Assembly (NCBI RefSeq): GCF_003732225.1 | Contig: NZ_MOBJ01000003.1 | Coordinates: 367,167-431,166, forward strand | Direction of reading: 5' to 3' | Length of the DNA: 64,000 nucleotides | Source of the DNA: Pseudomonas brassicacearum | GTDB lineage: Bacteria > Pseudomonadota > Gammaproteobacteria > Pseudomonadales > Pseudomonadaceae | Shown: piece after piece, positions 29,554-38,881 of the stretch | Layout: every line of letters begins with the position of its first letter | How positions within the stretch are numbered: position 1 is the first letter of the stretch | The notes under the pieces: generated by a model | What the model was told of the DNA's origin: nothing | Seen by the model: only the letters and a program-made list of their open reading frames with translations | Databases searched by the model: none | Program-made: the position numbers and the translations under genes

Positions 29554-30489
29554 TCAGACTTCGCTTACAAGAAACCGATGCAAATACGCCAGCAGGCTTT
29601 CATACAGCAGATCCACTTCCGCAACCTGGCCGCGCCCCCGCAAACAGCCGTGAACCAGCCCTTTGCCTGAATACAGACTGACCTCGCCCCCTGCGGCTTC
29701 AAGTCGCCGGGCATAGGTGACACCGTCGTCGCGCAGCGGGTCGAACTGCGCGACGGCGATCATCGCCGGTGGCAAACCGCTGAAATCATCGGCGAGCAAT
29801 GGCATGGCGTAGGCCGACGGTTGCCGTGTGCCGCGCAAGTACAACGCGTGATAGCAGTCCAGGTCGCTGCTGCTGAGCAGCGGCGCGTCGGCACATTCGC
29901 TGCGCGATGGAAGCCTGGCGTCACCGCCCAGTCCTGGATAGATCAAGACTTGTGCGCAGGGCAAGCGCTCGCCCCGGTCACGCAACGCCAGACACAACGC
30001 GGCGGCCAGATTGCCGCCCGCGCTGTCACCGGCCACCAGCATCCGCGTCGCATCCAGCGCAAACGGGCTCGCCCCTACGCAAAGGGCTCGCCATACACTC
30101 AGGCAATCATCGAACGCCGCCGGGAATGGATGCTCCGGCGCCAGTCGGTAATCAACAGCAATCACCAGCACGCCCGAAACCATCGCCAGTTCGGCGCAGA
30201 TGAAGTCGTGCGAATCCAGATCCCCTACCACCCAGCCACCGCCGTGCAGATACAAAATGCACGGCCAGCCCGAATCCGGCGCTGAAACCGCTGGCTGGTA
30301 GGCGCGTACCGAAACACCTTCCAGCGTGAAGTCGGAGACCTCCAGCTCTTGCGGGCGAGCGTTGGTGAACGCCCGGCACATTTGACTGTAAGCCTGACGC
30401 AGCCCGTCCAGGCTGCTGTCGGTGCTGTTGAAGCTGAGGGTCCTCTCGACAAATGCCGAGAGCTGCGCAGAGATTGGATAGTCAGGCAT
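29554..30489 (-). CDS. Alpha/beta hydrolase, hormone-sensitive-lipase (family IV) type
   Basis: Predicted cytoplasmic carboxylesterase, 311 residues from the ATG at 30489 (MPDYPISAQLSAF); a GTG five codons upstream directly abuts the previous stop and is less likely. The oxyanion-hole motif YLHGGGWVVGD (HGGG at about 82-85) and the nucleophile elbow GDSAGG (Ser about 156) define family IV. The acid lies in QFDPLRDDG and the base His in LVHGC. It starts 15 bases after a quaternary-amine binding protein gene, so the two probably form an operon. In P. aeruginosa a carnitine binding protein (CaiX) and a short-chain acylcarnitine hydrolase (HocS) share an operon; an esterase releasing a choline- or carnitine-like amine is therefore a reasonable hypothesis, not proven. 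Confidence 0.85.
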   Translation of the reverse strand: MPDYPISAQLSAFVERTLSFNSTDSSLDGLRQAYSQMCRAFTNARPQELEVSDFTLEGVSVRAYQPAVSAPDSGWPCILYLHGGGWVVGDLDSHDFICAELAMVSGVLVIAVDYRLAPEHPFPAAFDDCLSVWRALCVGASPFALDATRMLVAGDSAGGNLAAALCLALRDRGERLPCAQVLIYPGLGGDARLPSRSECADAPLLSSSDLDCYHALYLRGTRQPSAYAMPLLADDFSGLPPAMIAVAQFDPLRDDGVTYARRLEAAGGEVSLYSGKGLVHGCLRGRGQVAEVDLLYESLLAYLHRFLVSEV

Positions 30490-30504
30490 AAGGTTCTCGG
30501 CCAC

Positions 30505-31452
30505 TCAGAGTTTCAGGCTGGCCTGTACCGCCTTCACACCGTCCTTGCCATCGAAACTGCTGACGCCCGCCAACCAACGCTGAAGATCCTCAGGGTGATC
30601 ACGCAGCCACTGCCGGGCGACGTCCTGTGCGGTCTTGCGCTCCATGATCGGCACCATCAACTGGCTTTCCTGGGCGGCGGTGAATGTCAGGTTTTCCAGC
30701 AAACGGTTCACGTTGGGGCAACGCTGGGCGTAATCCGGCGCGGTCACGGTCGAGACAGTCGCTGCACCTTCGTTCGGGCCGTAGACATCTTCGCTGCCGG
30801 TCAGGTAGTTGATCTTCATGTTGATGTTCATCGGATGCGGGGTCCAGCCGACGAACACCACGAACTCCTTGCGATTGACCGCACGCTGCACGGCGGCAAG
30901 CATGCCGGCCTCGCCGGATTCGATCAGTTTGAAGTCCTTGAGGCCAAAGTGATTGGTCTCGATCATGGTTTTGATGGTGGTGTTGGCGCCGCTGCCCGGT
31001 TCGATGCCGTAGATTTTGGCGCCCAGCTGGTCTTTGAATCTGGCGATATCGCCGAAGGTTTTCAGACCCGCCGCCGCAACATAGTCAGGCACCGCGAGGG
31101 TCGCCTGGGCATCAGACAGGCTGGGTTTGTCCATGACTTTGAGTTGATTGGCGGCGATGAACGGTGCGATGTTCTTGTCCATCGCCGGCTTCCAGTAGCC
31201 AAGGAAGATATCCAGTCGCTTGTCGCGGATGCCGGCGAAAATGATTTGCTGCACAGCGCTGGTTTGCTTGCTTTCGTAGCCAAGTCCGTTGAGCAAGACA
31301 TCGGCCATGCCACTGGTGGCGATCACATCGGTCCAGTTGACCACGCCCATACGCACGGACTGGCAGGACGCCGGTTCGCTGGCAAAGGTGTTGGCGCTCA
31401 GAAGTGCGGTGCCGGTAAGGATTAACAGACAGCGGTTGAACAGTCGTTTCAT
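30505..31452 (-). CDS. Quaternary-amine (choline/carnitine/betaine-type) ABC substrate-binding protein
   Basis: Periplasmic OpuAC-type binding protein, 315 residues. The signal peptide is about 1-24 (MKRLFNRCLLILTG..NTFA, then SEPASC). Trp/Tyr-rich segments VVNWTDV, FLGYWKPAMD and VGWTPHPMNI are the aromatic-cage positions that bind a trimethylammonium group; an early Cys pairs with a later one in related proteins (CQSV; AQRCPN). No permease or ATPase gene adjoins it, so it is an orphan binding protein like BetX/CaiX, which share the CbcWV core transporter elsewhere. It precedes an esterase gene and follows a strong hairpin (31480-31515). CaiX-like is the best guess, but choline is equally possible. 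Confidence 0.86.
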   Translation of the reverse strand: MKRLFNRCLLILTGTALLSANTFASEPASCQSVRMGVVNWTDVIATSGMADVLLNGLGYESKQTSAVQQIIFAGIRDKRLDIFLGYWKPAMDKNIAPFIAANQLKVMDKPSLSDAQATLAVPDYVAAAGLKTFGDIARFKDQLGAKIYGIEPGSGANTTIKTMIETNHFGLKDFKLIESGEAGMLAAVQRAVNRKEFVVFVGWTPHPMNINMKINYLTGSEDVYGPNEGAATVSTVTAPDYAQRCPNVNRLLENLTFTAAQESQLMVPIMERKTAQDVARQWLRDHPEDLQRWLAGVSSFDGKDGVKAVQASLKL

Positions 31453-31479
31453 CGGGAGGGCTCGCTCGGCAGCTGGTTA

Positions 31480-31515
31480 TTGTGGGCCCGGTGTCTTCAT
31501 GCACCGTGCCCACAA
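31480..31515. promoter_or_regulatory. Strong hairpin upstream of the quaternary-amine binding protein
   Basis: Arms of 14 bases at 31480-31493 (starting TTGTGGGC, ending CGGTG) and 31502-31515 (starting CACCG, ending GCCCACAA) pair with one mismatch around an eight-base loop. It lies 28 bases upstream of the start codon at 31452 on the minus strand. It could be an operator, a leader hairpin or the terminator of something on the other strand. Confidence 0.6.
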
Positions 31516-31610
31516 CGTTACTCAGCGTCTGAACGACAAAAGCGCCCTGAGGCGACCGTGTCTTGCACGGTGGCGACTGTCCATAGCAGGTATCGAGACG
31601 ACCGCCAACC

Positions 31611-31714
31611 TGTGGGAGCGAGCTTGCTCGCGATGGCGGACTGACAGGCAACAGCAATGTTGAATGCAATGGCCTCATCGTCGGAACGCCGCCCGGAGCA
31701 AGCTCGCTCCCACA
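31611..31714. repeat. REPIN, family A variant (forward...variant reverse, 56-nt spacer)
   Basis: Forward REP at 31611-31634; the right arm at 31691-31714 reads GCCCGGAGCAAGCTCGCTCC rather than the usual sequence. The last 44 bases (31671-31714) are identical to 40444-40487. It ends three bases before the hutG stop on the opposite side. Confidence 0.88.
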
Positions 31715-31717
31715 GGA

Positions 31718-32521
31718 TTATGCGCCGTAGTGCTTGTGTCCCCACGCCAACAACCCTTGCAGCAGCTCTTTGAGCACCACTTGCGTCGGTGCCGCCAGAT
31801 CAGGCCGATAGCGGAACGGCTCGACCTCTTCCATGTAGGTGCACTGCCCCAACTCCAGTTGCACCGCGTGGATGTTTTCAGCCGGGTTGCCGTAATGACG
31901 GGTGATGTGGCCGCCCTTGAAGCGCCCGTTGAGCACGTGGCTGTAGTCCGGATGGCGGGCGCAGATGGCTTCCAGCTGGCTGGCCAACTGTGGATCGCAA
32001 CTGGCGCCGTTGAAGGTGCCGAGGTTGAAGTCCGGCAGCTTGCCGTCGAACAGGTGCGGGATCACCGAACGAATCGAGTGCGCATCGAACAGCAGTGCAT
32101 AACCGAACTCGGCCTTCAGCCGCGCCAGTTCTTGCTGCAAGGTGCTGTGGTACGGCGTCCAGACTTTCTCCAGATACGTCGCACGCTCCTCGACCGACGG
32201 CTCCAGCCCTTCGCGGAACAACGGCACGCCGTCGAACAATGTCGCCGGGTACAGGCCGGTCGTCGCACCGACATACAACGGCTTGTCGTCGGACGGCCGG
32301 TTGAGGTCGATGACGAACCGCGAATACTCGGCAGCCAGGGTGCTGGCGCCCAGTTCAGCGGCAAACTCGTAGAGCGTGGGAATGTGCCAGTCAGTGTCCG
32401 GCAGGCTTTGCGCCTCAGGGATCAAACCGGCTTCAACCGCAGGCGTCAGACGCACGCCAGCGTGAGGCATGCTGATCAGCAGCGGCACCCGGCCTTGTTT
32501 GAAGCTCAGAACCTTATCCAC
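31718..32521 (-). CDS. hutG: N-formylglutamate deformylase HutG
   Basis: Last step of the five-step histidine pathway: N-formyl-L-glutamate to L-glutamate and formate. It has 267 residues. The start is the GTG at 32521 (MDKVLSFKQGRVPLLISMPHAG) with AGGAG nine bases upstream; the frame is open 20 codons further but inside the hutI 3' region. Signatures: LLISMPHAGVRL with a metal His, DLNRPSDDKPLY, and LLFDAHSIRSVIPHLFDG. It begins 10 bases after hutI and is the last gene of the hut operon; a variant REPIN follows. Its presence with HutF shows the HutF/HutG branch rather than the direct formiminoglutamase. Confidence 0.95.
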   Translation of the reverse strand: MDKVLSFKQGRVPLLISMPHAGVRLTPAVEAGLIPEAQSLPDTDWHIPTLYEFAAELGASTLAAEYSRFVIDLNRPSDDKPLYVGATTGLYPATLFDGVPLFREGLEPSVEERATYLEKVWTPYHSTLQQELARLKAEFGYALLFDAHSIRSVIPHLFDGKLPDFNLGTFNGASCDPQLASQLEAICARHPDYSHVLNGRFKGGHITRHYGNPAENIHAVQLELGQCTYMEEVEPFRYRPDLAAPTQVVLKELLQGLLAWGHKHYGA

Positions 32522-32531
32522 AACTGTTCTC

Positions 32532-33737
32532 CTATAACTCGACTTCAACGCCGTGACGCACGACGCGTTTTTCCAGGTCACCGCCCAACCAGTACGACAG
32601 GTCGGCTGGGCGATCGATCTGCCAGGCCACGAAGTCGGCGACTTTGCCGACTTCGAGCGAGCCGTGGGTGTGCTCCATGCCCAATGCCGTGGCGGCGTGA
32701 ATGGTCGCGCCGGCCAGGGCCTCTTCCGGGGTCATGCGGAAACAGGTGCAGGCCATGTTCAACATCAACCGAACCGACAGCGCCGGCGAGGTGCCGGGGT
32801 TGAGGTCGCTGGCGATGGCTATTTTCACCCCGTGCTTGCGCAAGGCATCCATCGGCGGCAATTGGGTTTCACGCAGGAAGTAGAACGCTCCCGGCAGCAG
32901 CACGGCAACGGTGCCGGAGGCGGCCATGGCAATGGCGTCGTCTTCGGTCATGAACTCCAGATGGTCAGCCGAGAGCGCGTGATAACGCGCCGCCAGGCTG
33001 GAGCCGTGCAGGGACGACAACTGCTCGGCATGCAGCTTCACCGGCAAACCGAGTTTCTGCGCGGCGACGAACACCCGCTCGACCTGCGCTGGCGAAAATG
33101 CCAGGTATTCGCAGAACGCATCCACCGCATCCACCAGACCTTCGGCAGCCAGCGCCGGTAGCATTTCGGCGCAGATGTGGTCGATGTAGTCGTCGGCGCG
33201 GTCGGCGTATTCCGGGGGCAAGGCGTGAGCGGCCAGGCAGGTGCTGCGCACGCTGACCGGCAGTTCGGCGCCGAGGCGGCGAATGACCCGCAGGATCTTC
33301 CGCTCGCTGGCCAGGTCGAGGCCATAACCGGATTTCATCTCGATGCTGGTCACACCATCACGCATCAGGCTTTTCAGGCGTTTCTTCGCACTGGCGAACA
33401 GCTCGTCCTCGGTCGCCGCACGCGTGGCGCGCACGGTGCTGGCGATGCCGCCACCGGCCGCTGCGATTTCTGCATAGCTCACGCCTTGCAGACGCTGCTC
33501 GAACTCGCCGCTGCGGTTGCCACCGAACACCGTGTGGGTGTGGCAGTCGATCAGGCCCGGCGTGACCCAGGCCCCCGCGAGATCATGGACCTCGAGGTAT
33601 TCGCCGGACGGCAGCTCGCTACGTGGGCCGATCCACTCAATGTGCGCTCCTGACGTCACGATGGCGGCATCCTCGATGATCGAGTAAGTGCCCTGCGCCA
33701 TGCTTGCAACGTGACAGTGTTGCCAGAGAGTTTTCAT
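32532..33737 (-). CDS. hutI: Imidazolonepropionase HutI
   Basis: Third step of histidine degradation: hydrolysis of 4-imidazolone-5-propionate to N-formimino-L-glutamate. It has 401 residues. It is an amidohydrolase: metal-binding [16 protein letters not shown] at about 64-79, [15 protein letters not shown], the [11 protein letters not shown]is region and [11 protein letters not shown] with the catalytic Asp. All expected elements are present and length is normal. It lies 16 bases after the amino-acid permease gene hutT and 10 before hutG, within one minus-strand operon. Confidence 0.96.
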   Translation of the reverse strand: MKTLWQHCHVASMAQGTYSIIEDAAIVTSGAHIEWIGPRSELPSGEYLEVHDLAGAWVTPGLIDCHTHTVFGGNRSGEFEQRLQGVSYAEIAAAGGGIASTVRATRAATEDELFASAKKRLKSLMRDGVTSIEMKSGYGLDLASERKILRVIRRLGAELPVSVRSTCLAAHALPPEYADRADDYIDHICAEMLPALAAEGLVDAVDAFCEYLAFSPAQVERVFVAAQKLGLPVKLHAEQLSSLHGSSLAARYHALSADHLEFMTEDDAIAMAASGTVAVLLPGAFYFLRETQLPPMDALRKHGVKIAIASDLNPGTSPALSVRLMLNMACTCFRMTPEEALAGATIHAATALGMEHTHGSLEVGKVADFVAWQIDRPADLSYWLGGDLEKRVVRHGVEVEL

Positions 33738-33753
33738 CCGGGGCCTCCGTTAG

Positions 33754-35160
33754 TTATCGATGAGAAAAAGAAGGATCACGCGCGACCAAAGCCGCCTGCC
33801 CTGCCGCCGGCTTGACCCACATCAGGTAGGCCAACACCAGCAACACGATCCAGACCACGCCGACGATCAGTGCTGCCTGGGTATCCGGGAAGTAACCCAG
33901 CACGCCAAAGACAAACAGCATGAACGCAATCGCCGCCATCGGCGCATAAGGCCAGAACGGTACCGGGAATTTCAGCTGCGCGACTTGCTCAGGCGTCATG
34001 GAGCGACGCATCGCCACCTGAGTGAACAGAATCATCAGCCAGACCCAGACCGTTGCGAAGGTCGCGATGGACGCGATCAGCAGGAACACGTTTTCCGGAA
34101 TCAGGTAGTTCAACAACACGCCCAGCAGCAGCGCAACGCTCATCACCACCACGGTCATCCATGGCACGCCATTGCGCGACAGGTGGGCGAAGCCCTTCGG
34201 TGCGTGCCCTTGCTGGGCCAGACCGAACATCATGCGGCCAGCGCCGAAGATGTCACTGTTGATCGCCGAAATCGCCGCCGTAATCACCACAATATTAAGG
34301 ATGGTGGCCGCCGAGCTGATCCCCAGCTTATCGAAGATCTGCACGAACGGGCTGCCCTGGCTACCGATCTGCTGCCAAGGAAAGATCGACATCAGCACCA
34401 GCATCGTCAGCACGTAGAACAGCAGAATCCGCAACGGTACGGCGTTGATTGCACGAGGCAGCACGTGCTGCGGGTCTTTGGCCTCACCAGCGGTAACGCC
34501 GATGATTTCAATACCGCCAAACGCAAACATCACCACCGCGAACGAAGCGATCAGACCGCCCATGCCATTAGGCATGAAGCCGCCTTGGGTCCAGAGGTTG
34601 CTGATGTCGGTCACTTGGCCAGGAGCCGTGCTGATACCGAACAGCATGATGCCGAAGCCCCCGAGGATCATCGCAACGATGGCGGCGACCTTGAGCAGCG
34701 ACAGCCAGAACTCCATTTCACCGAAGACTTTGACGTTGCACAGGTTCAAGCCGCCGACGATGGAAACGACGCCCAATACCCAAATCCAGCGAGAGACTTC
34801 CGGGAACCAGAAGCCCATGTAAATACCGAACGCAGTGACGTCGGCCATGCCGACGATGACCATTTCGAATGCGTACGTCCATCCGAGGATGAAACCTGCC
34901 ATCGGTCCCAGGTAAGTGCTGGCGTATTGACCGAAAGAACCTGCGACCGGGTTGTGCACAGCCATCTCGCCGAGGGCGCGCATGACCATGAACACCGCTG
35001 CACCACCAATCAGGTACGCAAGCAGCACCGCAGGACCGGCCATCTGGATGGCCGAGGCAGAACCGTAAAACAGCCCGGTGCCGATCGCCGACCCCAGTGC
35101 CATAAAGCGAATATGTCGGGCAGATAGCCCGCGTTTCAAGCCGTTTGCTGGCTTTTGCAT
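33754..35160 (-). CDS. hutT: Amino-acid permease, probable histidine transporter HutT
   Basis: Inner-membrane amino-acid:proton symporter of the AAT family (APC superfamily), 468 residues with about 12 membrane helices. The N-terminal consensus [28 protein letters not shown].. and the [20 protein letters not shown] region are typical of ProY/HutT-type permeases. Position between hutH and hutI in the operon gives the substrate: histidine, as for the high-affinity histidine transporter of the P. fluorescens SBW25 hut locus. Sequence alone would allow proline or aromatic substrates. A REP pair lies between it and hutH. Confidence 0.9.
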   Translation of the reverse strand: MQKPANGLKRGLSARHIRFMALGSAIGTGLFYGSASAIQMAGPAVLLAYLIGGAAVFMVMRALGEMAVHNPVAGSFGQYASTYLGPMAGFILGWTYAFEMVIVGMADVTAFGIYMGFWFPEVSRWIWVLGVVSIVGGLNLCNVKVFGEMEFWLSLLKVAAIVAMILGGFGIMLFGISTAPGQVTDISNLWTQGGFMPNGMGGLIASFAVVMFAFGGIEIIGVTAGEAKDPQHVLPRAINAVPLRILLFYVLTMLVLMSIFPWQQIGSQGSPFVQIFDKLGISSAATILNIVVITAAISAINSDIFGAGRMMFGLAQQGHAPKGFAHLSRNGVPWMTVVVMSVALLLGVLLNYLIPENVFLLIASIATFATVWVWLMILFTQVAMRRSMTPEQVAQLKFPVPFWPYAPMAAIAFMLFVFGVLGYFPDTQAALIVGVVWIVLLVLAYLMWVKPAAGQAALVARDPSFSHR

Positions 35161-35197
35161 TTCTCGTCCTTAGTTGTTCTTATCGACGCAAAATCGA

Positions 35198-35261
35198 ATC
35201 GCGAGCAAGCCCGCTCCTACAAGGATCACGCTGAACCTGTGGGAGCGAGCCTGCTCGCGAT
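35198..35261. repeat. REP family A pair, outward, 16-nt spacer (hutH-hutT gap)
   Basis: Degenerate reverse REP at 35198-35221 (GCCCGCTCCTACA instead of GCTCGCTCCCACA) and forward REP at 35238-35261 (GAGCCTGCTC core). Only 16 bases separate them, as in the pair at 51166-51229. Confidence 0.82.
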
Positions 35262-35267
35262 GGGCCG

Positions 35268-36806
35268 TTACAGGCTAGGCAGCAACTTCGCCATCACCAG
35301 TTCATTCAAGCAGCGCGAAGCCAGCAGTTCGCTCGCGGCGTTAATGTCCGGAGCAAAGAAACGGTCCTTCTCGTAGAACGGTACTTTGGCGCGCAGGGTG
35401 CTGCGAGCTTTTTCCAGTTTCGACGAAGTCTTCAGACCATCACGCAGGTCCAGACCCTGGCAGGCAGCCAGCCACTCGACAGCCAGAACGCCGCGAGTGT
35501 TTTCGGCCATTTCCCACAGACGCTTGCCAGCGGCAGGCGCCATGGAAACGTGGTCTTCCTGGTTGGCGGAAGTCGGCAGGCTGTCCACCGAGTGCGGGTG
35601 CGACAGTGCCTTGTTTTCGCTGGCCAGAGCAGCCGCGGTCACCTGGGCGATCATGAAGCCGGAGTTCACGCCACCGTTGGCCACCAGGAATGGCGGCAGT
35701 TGCGACATGTGCTTATCCATCATCAGCGAGATGCGGCGTTCGCTCAGCGAGCCGATTTCAGCGATGGCCAAGGCCATGTTGTCGGCAGCCATGGCGACCG
35801 GTTCGGCGTGGAAGTTACCGCCGGAGATCACGTCACCTTCAGCCGCGAATACCAATGGGTTATCCGACACGGCGTTGGCTTCGATCGCCAGCACTTCAGC
35901 GGCCTGACGGAACTGAGTCAGGCAGGCGCCCATGACTTGTGGCTGGCAACGCAGCGAGTACGGGTCTTGAACCTTTTCGCAGTTCTGGTGCGAATCGGAA
36001 ACCTGGCTGCGCTCACCCAGCAGGTCGCGGTAAGCGGCTGCGGCATCGATCTGGCCTTTTTGACCACGGGCAGCATGAATGCGAGCGTCGAATGGCGAGC
36101 GCGAGCCCAGCACGGCTTCAACGGTCAGACCGCCAAGGGCCAGAGCACCGGCGAACAGATCTTCACCTTCGAACAGACCACGCAGTGCGTAAGCGGTGGA
36201 CACCTGAGTACCGTTGAGCAGCGCCAGACCTTCTTTCGCAGCCAGGGTCAGCGGAGTCAGACCGGCGACTTTCAGCGCTTCAGTGGCTTCCATCCACTCG
36301 CCTTTGTAGCGAGCCTTGCCTTCACCCAGCAGCACCAGCGACATGTGGGCCAGCGGCGCCAGGTCGCCGGAAGCACCGACCGAACCTTTCAACGGAATGT
36401 GCGGGTACACCTCAGCGTTGATCAGGGCGATCAGCGCGTCGATCACCACCCGGCGAATGCCGGAGAAACCACGGCTCAGGCTGTTGACCTTGAGCACCAT
36501 GATCAGACGCACCAGGGCGTCGCTGATCGGCTCGCCCACGCCGGCAGCGTGAGACAACACCAGCGAGCGCTGGAGGTTTTCCAGGTCTTCGCTGGCAATG
36601 CGGGTCGAGGCCAGCAGGCCGAAACCGGTGTTGATGCCGTACGCGGTACGGTTTTCCGCAAGGATCTGTTCCACGCAGGCGACGCTGGCTTCGATCTGGG
36701 CCGACGCACTGTCGTCGAGGCTGACTTTGACCGGTTGCTGATAAACGGCACGCAGTTGGGCAAGGCTCAGTTGGCCAGGGATAAGATTCAGAGCAGTCAC
36801 ATTCAT
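35268..36806 (-). CDS. hutH: Histidine ammonia-lyase HutH
   Basis: First step of histidine catabolism: elimination of ammonia to give urocanate. It has 512 residues, full length. The prosthetic MIO group forms from Ala145-Ser146-Gly147 in [15 protein letters not shown], seen directly. [12 protein letters not shown] and the catalytic Tyr region YGINTG, SLQNQED-like [11 protein letters not shown] and the C-terminal [19 protein letters not shown] are all present. Start [28 protein letters not shown] precedes it. The 204-base gap to hutV holds a 22-codon frame that may be a remnant of a second hutH. Only one hutH is intact in this window. Confidence 0.97.
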   Translation of the reverse strand: MNVTALNLIPGQLSLAQLRAVYQQPVKVSLDDSASAQIEASVACVEQILAENRTAYGINTGFGLLASTRIASEDLENLQRSLVLSHAAGVGEPISDALVRLIMVLKVNSLSRGFSGIRRVVIDALIALINAEVYPHIPLKGSVGASGDLAPLAHMSLVLLGEGKARYKGEWMEATEALKVAGLTPLTLAAKEGLALLNGTQVSTAYALRGLFEGEDLFAGALALGGLTVEAVLGSRSPFDARIHAARGQKGQIDAAAAYRDLLGERSQVSDSHQNCEKVQDPYSLRCQPQVMGACLTQFRQAAEVLAIEANAVSDNPLVFAAEGDVISGGNFHAEPVAMAADNMALAIAEIGSLSERRISLMMDKHMSQLPPFLVANGGVNSGFMIAQVTAAALASENKALSHPHSVDSLPTSANQEDHVSMAPAAGKRLWEMAENTRGVLAVEWLAACQGLDLRDGLKTSSKLEKARSTLRAKVPFYEKDRFFAPDINAASELLASRCLNELVMAKLLPSL

Positions 36807-36931
36807 TCTCCTTTTGAGAGTTTGTTGTCTATTTATTTACACGCACTGACCAGACGCTCCGGATGATTCCGTTGTCCGTCGCTTCCCGCTTTTTGGAGGG
36901 AGGCGCCTTGGCACGCTGGCTTTTGTAGAAA

Positions 36932-37000
36932 TCAGTACAGCTTCGGTAACACGGTTTGCAGCAGTAGCGGGTCTTTCAAAATAAATTCGGCCTGGGACAT
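36932..37000 (-). pseudogene. 22-codon frame after hutV, possible remnant of a second hutH (hutH1)
   Basis: Eleven bases after the hutV stop, AGAGAG precedes an ATG that encodes MSQAEFILKDPLLLQTVLPK.. (22 residues, ending LY). In SBW25-type hut loci a hutH1 gene starts in this position, directly after hutV, and such proteins often begin MSQA. This could be the stump of a hutH1 removed by deletion. It could equally be an unrelated leader peptide for hutH, or nothing. The rest of the gap (36807-36931) shows no other coding signal. Confidence 0.35.
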
Positions 37001-37010
37001 GGCAGCTCTC

Positions 37011-37835
37011 TTAAACCGTCGCCGCGCGACGCTGGACAAATCGGTCGACGTATTCATCGGCCGGCGAATGCAGGATCTCCTTCGGCGTGCCGACCTGGAT
37101 CAACCGCCCATCCTTGAGGATCGCAATGCGGTTGCCGATGCGCACGGCTTCATCGAGGTCATGGGTGATGAACACGATGGTCTTGTGCAAAGTCTTTTGC
37201 AGTTCGAGCAACTGGTCCTGCATCTCGGCACGGATCAATGGGTCGAGGGCGCTGAACGCTTCATCCATCAGGATAATGTCGGTGTCCGCTGCCAGAGCGC
37301 GGGCCAGGCCCACACGCTGACGCATACCGCCGGACAGCTGATGCGGGTATTTGTTTTCGTAGCCTTGAAGGCCCACGGTGTTGATCCAGTGCTGCGCGCG
37401 CTCGGTGCACACTTGCTTGCTTTCACCGCGCACTTTCAGGCCGTAGGCAACGTTATCCAGCACGCTTTTGTGTGGCAGCAGGCCGAAGCTCTGGAACACC
37501 ATGCTGATCTTGTGCCGACGAAATTCGCGCAGGGCTTCCATGTCGTATTGCAGGATGTCCACGCCGTCCACCAGGATCGCGCCGCTGGTCGGGTCGATCA
37601 GGCGGTTGATGTGGCGCACCAGTGTCGACTTGCCGGAACCCGACAAGCCCATGATCACGAAGATTTCGCCGGTAGCGATGCTCAGCGATAGATCGTTCAC
37701 GCCGATCACGCAGCCAGTCTCGGCCAATACCTGATCCTTGCTCATGTTCTGTCGGATCATGTTCAGCGCTTCGGCCGAACGGTCACCGAAAATCTTGAAA
37801 ACGTTTTTGACTTCGATCTTGGCGGCGTTGTTCAT
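37011..37835 (-). CDS. hutV: Histidine ABC transporter ATP-binding protein HutV
   Basis: ATPase of a ProV-type (quaternary-amine/histidine) ABC importer encoded in the hut operon. It has 274 residues. N-terminal IEVKNVFKIFGDRSAEALNMIRQ.. is typical of ProV/HutV. Walker A is GLSGSGKST (about 64-72), the signature LSGGMRQRVGLARAL, Walker B IILMDEAFSALDP and switch His FITHDLDEA. It lacks the C-terminal CBS domains of E. coli ProV, as usual for HutV. It overlaps hutW by four bases. Its binding protein HutX is truncated (see 38753-38881), so its present partner is uncertain. Confidence 0.92.
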   Translation of the reverse strand: MNNAAKIEVKNVFKIFGDRSAEALNMIRQNMSKDQVLAETGCVIGVNDLSLSIATGEIFVIMGLSGSGKSTLVRHINRLIDPTSGAILVDGVDILQYDMEALREFRRHKISMVFQSFGLLPHKSVLDNVAYGLKVRGESKQVCTERAQHWINTVGLQGYENKYPHQLSGGMRQRVGLARALAADTDIILMDEAFSALDPLIRAEMQDQLLELQKTLHKTIVFITHDLDEAVRIGNRIAILKDGRLIQVGTPKEILHSPADEYVDRFVQRRAATV

Positions 37836-38683
37836 TGGCTCACCTCATGCCGTGGACGACCGTAGGCCTGGGTAATGCGGTCAATGACCACCGCCAGAAT
37901 CACGATCGCCAGACCGGCTTCAAGACCACGTCCGACATTGAGGGTCTGAATCCCCACCAGCACGTCCTCACCCAGACCACGGGCACCGATCATCGAGGCG
38001 ATCACCACCATCGACAGCGCCATCATGGTCGTCTGGTTAATCCCGGCCATGATGCTCGGCAGGGCCAGCGGCAGTTGCACGCCGAACAGTTGCTGCCAGC
38101 GGTTGGCACCGAAGGCATTGATCGCTTCCATCACTTCACGATCGACCTGGCGAATGCCCAGATCGGTCAGGCGAATCAGCGGCGGTACGGCGTAGATCAC
38201 CGTGGCGAAAATCGCCGGGACCTTGCCCAGACCGAACAGCATCAGCACCGGGATCAGGTACACGAAGCTGGGCATGGTTTGCATGATGTCGAGCAGCGGC
38301 ATCAGCACCGAACGCAGGCGGTTGCTACGCGCCGACAGAATGCCCAGCGGGATACCGATCAGCACCGAAATAACCGTCGCCACCAGCATCAGTGCCAACG
38401 TCTGCATGAGCTTGTCCCAGAGGCCGACAGCGCCCACCAGGAACAACAAACCAACGATCACCACCGTCGTCACCAGCTTACGGGTGGCGTGCCAGGCAAT
38501 GCCGGCAACGATCGCCAGCATCAACCACCACGGCGCCGCGCGCAGCAGGCCTTCGAGGTTGACGATGGCCCACAGCAAGGTGTCGGAGATGTGGCGGAAC
38601 ACATCTCCGTAGTTGACGACCAGCGAATCAACCCAAGTGTTGACCCAGTCGGCGATGGAAAAGGTGAAGCTTTCTGGAAACAT
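37832..38683 (-). CDS. hutW: Histidine ABC transporter permease HutW
   Basis: Inner-membrane permease of the ProW type, 283 residues with about six membrane helices. The permease signature EVMEAINAFGANRWQQLFGVQLPLALPSIMAGINQTTMMALSM.. includes the EAA loop contacting HutV. It starts MFPESFTFSIADWVNTWVDSL and ends in a four-base overlap with hutV. Upstream there are only 69 bases before the stop of a binding-protein remnant, the expected place for hutX. The transporter core (HutWV) is therefore intact but appears to lack its cognate periplasmic protein. Confidence 0.92.
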   Translation of the reverse strand: MFPESFTFSIADWVNTWVDSLVVNYGDVFRHISDTLLWAIVNLEGLLRAAPWWLMLAIVAGIAWHATRKLVTTVVIVGLLFLVGAVGLWDKLMQTLALMLVATVISVLIGIPLGILSARSNRLRSVLMPLLDIMQTMPSFVYLIPVLMLFGLGKVPAIFATVIYAVPPLIRLTDLGIRQVDREVMEAINAFGANRWQQLFGVQLPLALPSIMAGINQTTMMALSMVVIASMIGARGLGEDVLVGIQTLNVGRGLEAGLAIVILAVVIDRITQAYGRPRHEVSQ

Positions 38684-38752
38684 AAGAGACTCTCAATCAA
38701 GTGGATGTAGCGAACGTCCCGGCCAGCCTCTCGGTTAGCCGGGAGGTTCGAC

Positions 38753-38881
38753 CTACAGTTCCGCGTTGATTTTCCTGGCAGTGTCGGTGGTGACCCACAC
38801 CTGCCAGATCTCAGGATGTTCCTTCATGAAGATCTTCGCCAGTTCCGTCCAATCAGATTGCTGCAACGCGGCCAGCCCCAC
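38753..38881 (-). pseudogene. Truncated ABC binding-protein gene (hutX remnant)
   Basis: On the minus strand the codons before the TAG at 38753-38755 encode about 42 residues: VGLAALQQSDWTELAKIF, then MKEHPEIWQVWVTTDTA, then RKINAEL. This reads as the C-terminal end of a ProX/HutX-type binding protein and sits where hutX belongs, just upstream of hutW. There is no usable start: the frame has a TAG about 24 bases beyond 38881, and only one GTG in between. Beyond about 38881 the sequence continues as the 3' end of the permease gene in another frame. A deletion fusing the permease's 3' end to the hutX 3' end explains this. Assembly error is the alternative. Confidence 0.72.

Noticed and set aside
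30490..30504. GTG at 30504 as start of the family IV esterase
   Set aside because: It abuts the stop codon of the upstream gene without a ribosome-binding site of its own; the ATG at 30489 gives the usual N-terminus.
38753..38881. The hutX remnant as an intact small gene
   Set aside because: There is no ATG and no ribosome-binding site, and a stop lies about 24 bases upstream in frame; it is too short to form a binding protein.
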